Below are positions 1 through 5,011 of a stretch of 5,011 bases of DNA, piece after piece. Origin of the DNA: Chloroflexota bacterium. GTDB lineage: Bacteria; Chloroflexota; UBA6077; JACQUR01. Numbering within the stretch: the stretch's first letter is position 1; the number at the start of each line of letters is the position of its first letter. The position numbers were made by a program, and so were the translations under genes. Location: contig JACQUR010000025.1 of the NCBI GenBank assembly GCA_016210245.1, positions 1-5,011 of the forward strand, written 5' to 3'. The notes under the pieces are model-generated. The model was not told the origin of the DNA, did not search any database, and saw nothing but the letters and a program-made list of their open reading frames with translations.

Positions 1-186
1 CAACTCCAGCGCTGCCCGCAGTCGGTGGCGCCCGTCCAGCACCGTCACGCCGTCGGGCGCAACCCGGACGGGATCGAGGATGCCGCGCTCTCGCACGTCG
101 GCCACGAACGCGCGCCATTCGTCGGGTCGCATTGCGGGCACCAGGGAGGCCGACGGATGGAGACGAAGCGATCGGGGGTCAGTCAT
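1..186 (-). CDS. ParB-like N-terminal domain protein (partial, runs off the left edge)
   Basis: The frame is open from the ATG at 186 to base 1, giving the first 62 residues of a longer protein. The sequence fits the ParB/sulfiredoxin-like fold: an N-terminal strand region, a helix (about residues 22-34, DEWRAFVADVRERG), the typical ILDPVRVAPDG turn, then VLDGRHRLRAALEL at 49-62. DGRHR at 51-55 matches the G-x-x-R phosphate or nucleotide-binding motif of ParB N-terminal domains. In mobile elements such proteins serve partition, act as nucleases or regulate; the C-terminal part that would decide is missing. A purine-rich GGAGAGG/GGGGTGA stretch lies just upstream, and the start is 1 nt after the stop of the preceding ORF. 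The same frame stays open upstream to 345, so the protein may really begin further upstream if the neighbouring ORF is frameshifted. Confidence 0.75.
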   Translation of the reverse strand, partial: MTDPRSLRLHPSASLVPAMRPDEWRAFVADVRERGILDPVRVAPDGVTVLDGRHRLRAALEL

Positions 187-187
187 G

Positions 188-373
188 TCACCCCGCCTCT
201 CCTGGCCAGGCGCCTCCGCCTGCTCGGGCACGGGCAGCGTCGCGGTCGGCACGTCGGCCACCCAGGCCGTTGCCAGGGCGCCGTGAGCGTCGCCCGAGCA
301 AGCCGTGGTAGCAGGCCAGCAGCGCGACCACCGTCCTGGGCGGGGTCAGGGTGGTCGTCTTCGTCGGCTTCAC
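188..373 (-). CDS. Small ORF of unknown function, C-terminal half possibly out of frame
   Basis: A 61-aa ORF starting at GTG 373, which overlaps the stop of the preceding gene as GTGA, with a good GGAGGTG Shine-Dalgarno 5 nt upstream. The first 26 or so residues (MKPTKTTTLTPPRTVVALLA, then CYHGLL) use G/C-ending codons as genuine genes here do. From about base 295 leftwards the frame turns into Arg/Gly/Ala-rich low-complexity sequence with many A- or T-ending codons. Meanwhile the +1 frame reads sensible sequence (ALATAWVADVPTATLPVPEQ) with strong GC3 and continues without a stop into the ParB-like protein. The start is therefore well supported and the C-terminus doubtful. I recognise no domain. 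It could be a real short protein, or the 5' end of a longer ParB-like gene with a one-base indel. Confidence 0.5.
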   Translation of the reverse strand: MKPTKTTTLTPPRTVVALLACYHGLLGRRSRRPGNGLGGRRADRDAARARAGGGAWPGEAG

Positions 374-843
374 GTGCTCACCTCCAGTCCGGCCTGCTCG
401 CACTCGACCATGGCCACGATAGCCAGCGCCGCCTGCTCCACACAGGGCAGGCAGCGGTAGATCCGCTCTGGTAGCAGTTCAGCACCGCACCCCAGGCAGG
501 CCAGCGGTCGGGGCAGCAGGTGGTCGGGCTGGGCGGGGTAGAGCGGCAACCCGGTTCGGCACCACGTGCAGGCGCCCGCCCGCTGCTCGGGATAGGAAAG
601 CCAACGGCGATGGGTCGGACAGTAGCCACCCATGTCGGCGGGCAACAGCAGCACGGGTGCCGCAACGGTTGCGAGTTGCTGGTCAGCCAGGATGCGCAAC
701 AACTCGGGCTTGTGGGCCAGCAGTTCGGCCTTCAACTCAGGGGTCAGGGCGCCCTTGGGTGCGTTCACTCGTAGGTGCTCACCGTCAACTCTCAGGCGCA
801 CGTCCGCCGTGCTCAGTCGCTCCAGTAATGCGGTCGCGCTCAC
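370..843 (-). CDS. TubC_N-like domain protein with two C-terminal zinc ribbons
   Basis: A 157-aa protein. Residues 1-55 (ALLERLSTADVRLRVDGEHL, then RVNAPKGALTPELKAELLAH and KPELLRIL) match the pattern of the TubC N-terminal docking domain: helix, two strands with an L-x-V-x-APKGALTPEL turn, then helices. That domain was described in NRPS/PKS enzymes, but it also occurs in stand-alone proteins near plasmid and phage replication genes. Residues 75-95 hold one putative zinc site (C75xxH78, C92xxC95) and 116-134 a second (C116xxC119, C131xxC134). It starts at GTG 843, overlapping the ATPase stop as GTGA, with a perfect AGGAGG (851-856 on the plus strand) 7 nt upstream. No biosynthetic gene is nearby, so a docking role in secondary metabolism is unlikely. 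A protein-protein or DNA-binding role alongside the ATPase is more plausible, but the function is unknown. Confidence 0.75.
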   Translation of the reverse strand: MSATALLERLSTADVRLRVDGEHLRVNAPKGALTPELKAELLAHKPELLRILADQQLATVAAPVLLLPADMGGYCPTHRRWLSYPEQRAGACTWCRTGLPLYPAQPDHLLPRPLACLGCGAELLPERIYRCLPCVEQAALAIVAMVECEQAGLEVST

Positions 844-2177
844 AGCTGAGCCTCCTCTCGCTCGGTCGGGGTGGGTGCCCAGGGCAGCGGGTCGCTCCAG
901 TTTTGCTCATCGCCCCCAGTTTTGCTCATCATTTTGGGATGAGCAAAACTGGGGGCCGATGAGCAAAACTGGAGCGACCACGTGGTTTTCATTGCTGCTC
1001 CGAAGCCAGCGCGTTCGATTTTGACCAGCCCCGAGCGCGCCCGACGCAGTGTAATCTCGGTGATACTCGCGTCCCGTGCCTCGCGTTGTACATCCCTCGC
1101 AGGTCTCGGCCCGTCGGCCAGCACCTCGCGCAGGAAGTCCCTTGCCTCGGCCAGCGCGCCCCGTTCCTCCCCGTCGGCGCTCTGTGCCAGCAGTGATGAC
1201 GCGGTGTGTTGCACCGCACCCTCCCAGACCACGCGCACGGCGCCGCTGGCAACGGCCTCCAGGTGATACGCCAGCGCTGGCGGGGGCTCGGACAGGTTGC
1301 TCTTCGTGCTCGCCAGGATGCGACGCGCCCCGTCGGGCTGGTCGGGGTCTGGCGCCACCAGCAACCCGCTCCGCGCGGCGCCAATGATGCCGATTGATCC
1401 ACCGCCGCGATAGAGCGGATTGCCCCCCGCCATCTTGTTCAGGTGTCTGATTACCACCACGGCCACGTCCAGTTCAGCAGCCAGGACGGCCAGGGGTGCC
1501 AGCACCCGCCGTACATCCTGGTCGCGGTAGCTATTGCTGCCGCTGGGCAGATACGCCATGAGCGGATCCACAATCACCAACCTGGCGTCGACGCGGGCGA
1601 TGGCCTCGCGGATGGCGCTCAGGTCGGCGATGGTCGGCAGGTCCAGCCGCACCCGTGGAGGCTGCTCGGGGTCAGGATTCAGATCTAATCGTGGCACCGC
1701 CGTCAGCGCCACGATGCGCGATACATCCGCCCCAGCCGCGTCCAGGCGAGGGCGGATGGTATCGGCTAGGCCATCCTCAGCAGACAACAGTACCACTCCG
1801 GCCGGCCCATCCAGGTCGCTCCGGGTGCCGTCGGGCATGGCGCCCCCCGTGCTCACCCGTGCGGCCAGGTCTGTGGTGATGGCGCTCTTGCCTAAGCCTG
1901 GGTCCCCGTCCAAGATGGTCAACTTGCCCAACGGGACGCGTCCAGGCCACAGCCAGGAGACGCGCTCGCTCTGCACGTCGGCCAACGAGACCACGACCGC
2001 CCCCGGGGCTGGGGCGGGTGGCGCCGCGTGGTCCTGCCCGTTGCGGGTGGCGCCCGGCGCCGTCTCGGGCTCGGCGCCGCGCAACAGTGTGAACCGCCAG
2101 TGCGCACCATCGACGAATTCCGACTCGTAGTGCTCATCGCGGTCGGGGCGACACTGGGCGATGCAGTCGTGCGTCAT
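840..2177 (-). CDS. RepA-like RecA-fold AAA ATPase (AAA_25 type), replication-associated
   Basis: A 445-aa hexameric-helicase/RepA-type ATPase. The core shows Walker A GDPGLGKS at 91-98, an LLSAEDG strand at 130-136, Walker B LVIVDPL at 200-206 (D204), a VVIRHLNK motif at 241-248, and a GGGSIGIIGAARSGLLV segment at 258-274. Residues 343-402 form a winged-helix domain (DFLREVLADGPRPARDVQ, then ITEITLRRARSGLVKIERAG) typical of RepA/primase-associated ATPases of plasmids and phages. Family members load or act as replicative helicase on element DNA. I chose the ATG at 2177, 4-nt overlapping the upstream gene's stop (ATGA) with GGGGTG upstream, because the 59 residues of open frame before it are low-complexity and belong to another gene's frame. 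The last 45 residues are odd: 400-430 are encoded by a 41-bp inverted repeat and look unlike the family. The gene ends GTGA with the next gene. Confidence 0.9.
   Translation of the reverse strand: MTHDCIAQCRPDRDEHYESEFVDGAHWRFTLLRGAEPETAPGATRNGQDHAAPPAPAPGAVVVSLADVQSERVSWLWPGRVPLGKLTILDGDPGLGKSAITTDLAARVSTGGAMPDGTRSDLDGPAGVVLLSAEDGLADTIRPRLDAAGADVSRIVALTAVPRLDLNPDPEQPPRVRLDLPTIADLSAIREAIARVDARLVIVDPLMAYLPSGSNSYRDQDVRRVLAPLAVLAAELDVAVVVIRHLNKMAGGNPLYRGGGSIGIIGAARSGLLVAPDPDQPDGARRILASTKSNLSEPPPALAYHLEAVASGAVRVVWEGAVQHTASSLLAQSADGEERGALAEARDFLREVLADGPRPARDVQREARDASITEITLRRARSGLVKIERAGFGAAMKTTWSLQFCSSAPSFAHPKMMSKTGGDEQNWSDPLPWAPTPTEREEAQL
890..979. repeat. Giant near-perfect hairpin made of four copies of a 15-nt unit, inside the ATPase gene
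   Basis: Bases 890-911 pair with 958-979 (22 bp) and 912-930 pair with 938-956 (19 bp). One C (956 or 957) is bulged and the loop is ATTTTGG (931-937). The unit CCAGTTTTGCTCATC occurs at 897-911 and 916-930 on the plus strand, and its exact reverse complement at 938-952 and 958-972. The direct copies are 19 nt apart and the inverted ones 20 nt apart, so copies are translated in different frames: repeat identity is not a protein repeat. The TTTTG tracts contrast with the G+C-rich surroundings. No T-run follows on either strand, so it is not an intrinsic terminator. Candidate roles: iterons or origin for the ATPase replicon, a single-strand origin, an mRNA processing site, or an inserted palindromic element. 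Confidence 0.95.
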
Positions 2178-2428
2178 GCTGCACCCCGCTGGTCGCGGCA
2201 GTGGCAGCACCCGCATGGATCTGGCAGCAGCTCCCGCTCTGCCGCCACCTCGGCCGGCGCCACGGTCACCCGCCAGCACCCGCTGCCCGCCTGCGGATAC
2301 GCGGGCACCAGTCGGCCATCGGCGCCCTGCCGCCAGGCCCCCAGCAGCTCGCACAGCACGACGCCATCGGGGTAGGCGCGCAGCAGCAGGTGCTGGTGCG
2401 CGCAGTGGGCTGCCACCTCAGCGCCCAC
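2174..2428 (-). CDS. Small Cys/His-rich protein of unknown function
   Basis: An 84-aa ORF between the HTH gene and the ATPase. I place the start at GTG 2428, inside the last codons of the HTH gene (11-nt overlap), because GAGGTG lies 7 nt upstream; an alternative GTG is at 2416. The stop overlaps the ATPase ATG as ATGA, which argues that it is a real translated gene. The protein has an N-terminal H8-C9-A-H11 cluster, a central part rich in hydrophobic and aromatic residues (LLLRAYPDGVVLCELLGAWR), a GSGCWRVTVAPAEVAAEREL stretch, and a C-terminal CGCCHC cluster (C72, C74, C75, H76, C77). The cysteines could bind a metal, but no standard CxxC pairs are present. I do not recognise the family. Position suggests a replication accessory or regulatory role. 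Confidence 0.65.
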   Translation of the reverse strand: MGAEVAAHCAHQHLLLRAYPDGVVLCELLGAWRQGADGRLVPAYPQAGSGCWRVTVAPAEVAAERELLPDPCGCCHCRDQRGAA

Positions 2429-2615
2429 TGCCCGCCACCTCGGCCATGCGCTCGGCCACGTAGCGCGCCACCTCCGCCACGGGGACGCGCATGGACGCGC
2501 CGACCCTAATTGCCCGCATCTCGCCCCGCGCAAGCAGCACATAGACCGCCGTGCGCGAGATGCCCAGCGCCTCCGCCACCTCCACAGGCCGATACGCTAC
2601 CCGCTCGATTGCCAT
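2418..2615 (-). CDS. Excisionase-family / MerR-like helix-turn-helix DNA-binding protein
   Basis: A 65-aa protein. Residues 7-52 (YRPVEVAEALGISRTAVYVL, then LARGEMRAIRVGASMRVPVA) match the HTH_17/excisionase family: the recognition-helix region ALGISRTAVYVLLARGE is followed by a wing, AIRVG, and the terminal RVPVAEVARYV helix. Family members act as recombination directionality factors that bend DNA for excision, or as small repressors. It is the first gene of the leftward operon, divergent from the integrase operon, the usual place for such a switch protein. I chose ATG 2615 because GGGGG lies 7 nt upstream; ATG 2621, two codons earlier, has almost no spacer, and the ATG at 2666 lies upstream of the predicted transcription start. 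Whether it is a true Xis or a repressor cannot be decided from sequence. Confidence 0.85.
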   Translation of the reverse strand: MAIERVAYRPVEVAEALGISRTAVYVLLARGEMRAIRVGASMRVPVAEVARYVAERMAEVAGSGR

Positions 2616-2631
2616 CGTCATACCCCCACAC

Positions 2632-2648
2632 GGGACACTCAGCGTCCC
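2632..2648. repeat. Short inverted repeat in the leader of the leftward operon
   Basis: GGGAC at 2632-2636 and GTCCC at 2644-2648 form a 5-bp dyad with a 7-nt spacer, located between the HTH start codon and its predicted transcription start. A third GGGAC is at 2670-2674, between the divergent promoters. It could be an operator half-site set or a small leader hairpin, but 5-bp arms in G+C-rich DNA are common by chance. Confidence 0.3.
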
Positions 2649-2661
2649 TACCAGTACTATA
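2649..2661 (-). promoter_or_regulatory. Candidate promoter of the leftward (HTH-ATPase-ParB) operon
   Basis: On the minus strand, TATAGT (plus bases 2656-2661) matches the sigma70-type -10 in five of six positions. It would start transcription near 2649, about 34 nt before the HTH ATG. No convincing -35 lies at the right distance (TAGCAT at 17 bp), so it may be weak or activator-dependent. Its -10 shares bases 2660-2661 with the -35 of the divergent promoter. Confidence 0.45.
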
Positions 2662-2688
2662 GACACCCTGGGACAGATATGCTAGACT
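2660..2688 (+). promoter_or_regulatory. Candidate promoter of the rightward (zinc-finger protein-integrase) operon
   Basis: TAGACA (2660-2665) resembles TTGACA in five of six positions. It is followed after exactly 17 bp by TAGACT (2683-2688), preceded by TGC, an extended -10 TGn. Transcription would start near 2695, about 30 nt before the first start codon. An alternative -10, TATGCT (2678-2683), lacks a good -35. The A+T-richer stretch 2650-2690 is the only non-coding DNA between the two operons. Confidence 0.5.
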
Positions 2689-2691
2689 GAG

Positions 2692-2711
2692 TACGTCCAG
2701 GTTACGTCCAG
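2692..2711 (+). repeat. 9-bp direct repeat at the rightward transcription start, possible operator
   Basis: TACGTCCAG occurs at 2692-2700 and again at 2703-2711, an 11-bp period, about one helical turn. The copies cover the predicted start of transcription and the early leader of the integrase operon, and end just before the GGAGG at 2714-2718. Protein bound here would block the promoter; small HTH proteins of the excisionase type often bind such direct repeats. The binding protein is not shown by the sequence. Confidence 0.5.
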
Positions 2712-2725
2712 TCGGAGGATTCGTG

Positions 2726-3646
2726 ATGACAGAGAGGCCATTCGAGGCCATGGCGCGCGGGCCGTTCGCCGCCCTGCTCCAGGTTCCCGTGCAGGGTTAC
2801 CGTTGGGATGCCGAGCTAACCGAAGGCGAGCCACAGGACGGAGACCACCAATGGCTGGTCGCGCCCGTGCCCGTCGGGGTGCCGTTCCCCGCCCGCCAGT
2901 ACGCGCCCCTGGCCGTGCCCAACCTGCATCGGCGCTTCGCCCGGCTGCGCCGCACGCCCGAGGCCGTCCTGAAGTTTGCGAACAGGTATGGCTTGCTGGG
3001 CCACGGCCGGGCGCTGCTCGTCAACTCTCCCCACGACGCCCCTTCGCCCATCTACCTGGGCGAATCGCTTCGCTTCTGGCAGGACGGGATTGCCACCCTG
3101 GCGCCACTGCTGGCTCTGTGGGACCTCGTGCAGCGCGGGAACAGCCTGGCCCTACTGCCCTACGTTCGCTGGGAGCGGGAGTCGCTCGCGGTCAGGATTC
3201 AATGGGCCTGGTCGGAGAAGGACGGCCTGCTGCCAGTCGCGCGCGCGACGGAGCGGGACGCTCGGCGGGTCGCGCTCGTCGCCACCGAGGCGCGCGGGGA
3301 GCAGGACCGCAGCCTGCTGGCCCGCTGGCGCTACGGGGACACAGTGGAGCCTGCCCGCTACTGGGTGTGCGAGCAAGTGAACGAGCGCCTGAGGGGCCAC
3401 GTCAGCCCGGCTGTGCTGCCCTTGCGGAAGGGTGAAGTCTACTTCTTCCCCGATTGTCTGCGTTCGGCGCTCTACACCCACCTCTTGCTGGAGGTGTCCG
3501 GCCGGGTCCGCCCGGCCATGCTGTGCGCCCGCCCGGGGTGTGGGCGCTACTTCACGCCCACCCACGGCCGCCAGCGGCATTGCTCGGGTGAGTGCCGACG
3601 GCTGGCCTACTACTACCGCCATAAGAAGGAGGGCACCAATGGCTAA
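2726..3646 (+). CDS. Unknown-function protein with C-terminal CGNR-like zinc finger, coupled to integrase
   Basis: A 306-aa protein with no enzyme motif I recognise. The middle contains FANRYGLLG (84-92) followed by GESLRFWQDGI (112-122), a pattern I associate with uncharacterised proteins of integrated elements. The C-terminus has four cysteines, C267-x4-C272-x13-C286-x3-C290, in the context CARPGCGRYFTPTHGRQRHC, then a basic tail RRLAYYYRHKK. This resembles the treble-clef/CGNR-like zinc fingers that bind DNA. Start: ATG 2726 lies 7 nt after GGAGG (2714-2718); GTG 2723, directly before it, is less well spaced. The stop overlaps the integrase start by 8 nt, so the two proteins are made together. 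A role in regulating integration or excision, or host transcription, is a guess. The zinc finger is confident, the function unknown. Confidence 0.85.
   Translation: MTERPFEAMARGPFAALLQVPVQGYRWDAELTEGEPQDGDHQWLVAPVPVGVPFPARQYAPLAVPNLHRRFARLRRTPEAVLKFANRYGLLGHGRALLVNSPHDAPSPIYLGESLRFWQDGIATLAPLLALWDLVQRGNSLALLPYVRWERESLAVRIQWAWSEKDGLLPVARATERDARRVALVATEARGEQDRSLLARWRYGDTVEPARYWVCEQVNERLRGHVSPAVLPLRKGEVYFFPDCLRSALYTHLLLEVSGRVRPAMLCARPGCGRYFTPTHGRQRHCSGECRRLAYYYRHKKEGTNG
3626..3632 (+). promoter_or_regulatory. Shine-Dalgarno that fixes the integrase start
   Basis: AAGGAGG, within AGAAGGAGGG at 3624-3633, lies 6 nt before ATG 3639. It is inside the last codons of the upstream gene. It supports this ATG over the in-frame ATG at 3432, whose extra 69 residues read as an Arg/Pro/Ser-rich shadow of the zinc-finger gene. 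Confidence 0.85.
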
Positions 3647-4805
3647 CCAGCGTGGTCGCCGTGGGCACGGCGAGGGTTCAATCTACCAGGCGCCTGATGG
3701 CCGCTGGGTCGCGGTCGTCGACCAGGGCTACGTGGACGGGAAGCGCAAGCGGAAGGTCTACTACGGCACGACGCGCAAGGAGGCAGCCGAGCGGTTGAAG
3801 ACGGCGCTGCACGACCAGGCGGCAGGCTTGCCGCTGCCCTCGGAGCGGCTCACGGTGGGCCAGTTCCTTGACCAGTGGCTCAAGGATTCGGCCAAGCCCA
3901 GCGTTCGGCCCAAGACCTTCAGCAGCTATGCCCAACTCGTACGCATCCACCTCGGGCCAGCGCTGGGCAAGATCCTACTGGCCAAACTCAGCCCCCAGGA
4001 CGTGCAGGCGTTCATGAACCAGAAGCGGGAGGCGGGCCTGTCGCCCCGCACGGTCCAGTACCTGCGAGCCGTGCTGCGCCGTGCGCTCGGCCAGGCGCTC
4101 AAGTGGGGCCTGGTGGCTCGGAACGTGGCTACCCTGGTGGATCCACCCAAGAGCAAGCGGACCGAGATTCAACCCCTGGACGCCACGCAAGCCACCCGCT
4201 TCCTGGAGGCCGTGCGCGGGGATAGGCTCGAAGCGCTCTACGCCGTGGTCCTTGCCGTGGGGCTGCGCCAGGGCGAGGCGCTGGGGCTGCGCTGGCAGGA
4301 CGATGAAGGGAAGCGGCTCGTGGACCTGGAGGCGGGCACGCTCACGGTGCGCCATGCCCTCCAGCGTATCGATGGCAAGCTCCAGCTTGTGGAACCCAAG
4401 ACGGAGAAGAGCCGCCGCACCCTGGCCCTGCCCGCCTTCGCCATCGACGCCCTGCGTGCCCACCGGGTGCGCCAGCTCGAGGAACGACTAGCCGCGGGCT
4501 CGCTCTGGCAGGAGCAAGGGTTCGTGTTCACCACCTCGGTCGGGACGCCACTTGACGCCCGGAACGTGGTCCGCTACTTTCAGGCCCACCTCGCCAGGGC
4601 GGGGCTGCCCCACAAGCGCTTCCACGACCTGCGCCACTCGTGCGCCTCGCTCCTGCTGGCCCAAGGCGAGCAGCTCCGCGACATCATGGAACTGCTGGGC
4701 CACAGCCAGATTAGCTTGACCGCAGACCTCTACGCCCACGTGCTGGAGGCGAGCAAGCGGCGCACAGCCGCCAGGATGGATGCCTTGCTCGGCACCCGCC
4801 AGTAG
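3639..4805 (+). CDS. int: Tyrosine recombinase (phage/ICE-type site-specific integrase)
   Basis: A 388-aa integrase of usual family length. Residues 11-60 (GEGSIYQAPDGRWVAVVDQG, then YVDGKRKRKVYYGTTRKEAA) form the AP2-like arm-binding domain. About 71-155 is the SAM-like core-binding domain (LTVGQFLDQWLKD to LRRALGQALKWGLV). About 180-380 is the catalytic domain. All catalytic residues are visible: R210 in GLRQGEALGLRW, a beta-hairpin lysine (K254 in PKTEKSRR), H329 and R332 in HDLRHSCASLLL, H355 in LLGHSQ and the nucleophile Y365 in TADLYAHV. It should be active. The protein cuts and rejoins DNA at att sites; the neighbouring tRNA-Lys 3' end is its likely target. It is coupled to the upstream zinc-finger gene by an 8-nt overlap and followed by a strong terminator. 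Confidence 0.97.
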   Translation: MANQRGRRGHGEGSIYQAPDGRWVAVVDQGYVDGKRKRKVYYGTTRKEAAERLKTALHDQAAGLPLPSERLTVGQFLDQWLKDSAKPSVRPKTFSSYAQLVRIHLGPALGKILLAKLSPQDVQAFMNQKREAGLSPRTVQYLRAVLRRALGQALKWGLVARNVATLVDPPKSKRTEIQPLDATQATRFLEAVRGDRLEALYAVVLAVGLRQGEALGLRWQDDEGKRLVDLEAGTLTVRHALQRIDGKLQLVEPKTEKSRRTLALPAFAIDALRAHRVRQLEERLAAGSLWQEQGFVFTTSVGTPLDARNVVRYFQAHLARAGLPHKRFHDLRHSCASLLLAQGEQLRDIMELLGHSQISLTADLYAHVLEASKRRTAARMDALLGTRQ

Positions 4806-5011
4806 CAGGCGCACCACCCAACCAAACGCCCCCGGAGCAGCCGTCGGGACCGCTCCGGGGGCGTTTGGCTATCAGTTTGGCTATCAAAGCCAGGAAGGCC
4901 CGCGCCAGGCACGAAAAAGAGCCTCGCTTTGAGGCTCTTTTCGGCGTCCTGATGCGGTTTTTGGTGGTGAGCCGCCAGGGACTCGAACCCTGAACCAGCT
5001 GATTAAGAGTC

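Larger units (their letters stand above)
1..5011. mobile_element. Right-hand end of an integrative element (ICE, integrated plasmid or prophage-like) abutting tRNA-Lys
   Basis: The content and order support an integrated element: a tyrosine integrase is the last gene before a tRNA 3' end, an excisionase-type HTH gene is divergent from it, and a replication ATPase, a ParB-like gene and small zinc-ribbon genes fill a compact operon. The tRNA is read leftwards, so its 3' end faces the integrase, the usual geometry for insertion into a tRNA 3' end. No housekeeping gene is seen other than the tRNA. The left boundary and second attachment site are not in the window, because the tRNA 3' end is not repeated elsewhere in it. 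No relaxase, terminase or capsid gene is visible, so conjugative element, mobilisable element and phage satellite cannot be told apart. Confidence 0.75.

Overview
The window looks like the right-hand end of an integrated mobile element in a G+C-rich bacterium (about two thirds G+C by eye). It ends inside a host tRNA-Lys(CTT) gene that carries its own CCA. The host phylum cannot be fixed from this sequence. From general familiarity with this gene set (RepA-type ATPase, TubC_N-like protein, ParB-like protein, excisionase-type HTH protein, tyrosine integrase) I would guess Chloroflexota or a neighbouring high-G+C lineage, but that is inference.

Layout: a control region at about 2616-2725 divides the window. 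Leftwards (minus strand) runs a tightly packed operon: a 65-aa excisionase/MerR-type HTH protein, an 84-aa Cys-rich protein, a 445-aa RecA-like replication ATPase, a 157-aa protein with a TubC_N-like domain and two zinc ribbons, a 61-aa ORF that is probably frameshifted, and a ParB-like protein cut off by the window edge. Most junctions are ATGA or GTGA overlaps, or a 1-nt gap, so translation is probably coupled along the operon. Rightwards runs a two-gene operon: a 306-aa protein of unknown function with a C-terminal treble-clef-like zinc finger, and a 388-aa tyrosine recombinase whose start overlaps the end of the first gene. Beyond the integrase lie a strong terminator, a 12-bp tandem repeat suited to be integrase arm sites, a second terminator that serves the tRNA, and the tRNA 3' half, the likely attachment site.

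The most striking signal is a 90-nt hairpin (about 41 bp with one bulged base) at 890-979, inside the 3' end of the ATPase gene. It is built from four exact copies of a 15-nt unit, two direct and two inverted, with spacings that are not multiples of three. The structure therefore looks selected as DNA (or RNA) rather than as protein repeats. It starts exactly where the ATPase's winged-helix domain ends. A replication origin or iteron array embedded in the rep gene is the leading interpretation.

How the parts may work together (inference): the ATPase, ParB-like and TubC_N-like proteins would serve replication and maintenance of the excised circle. The HTH protein and zinc-finger protein are candidates for excision control and for regulating the two divergent, overlapping promoters. 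The integrase would recombine the element at the tRNA-Lys 3' end. No relaxase, transfer gene or defence gene is visible here; the rest of the element would lie to the left of base 1.
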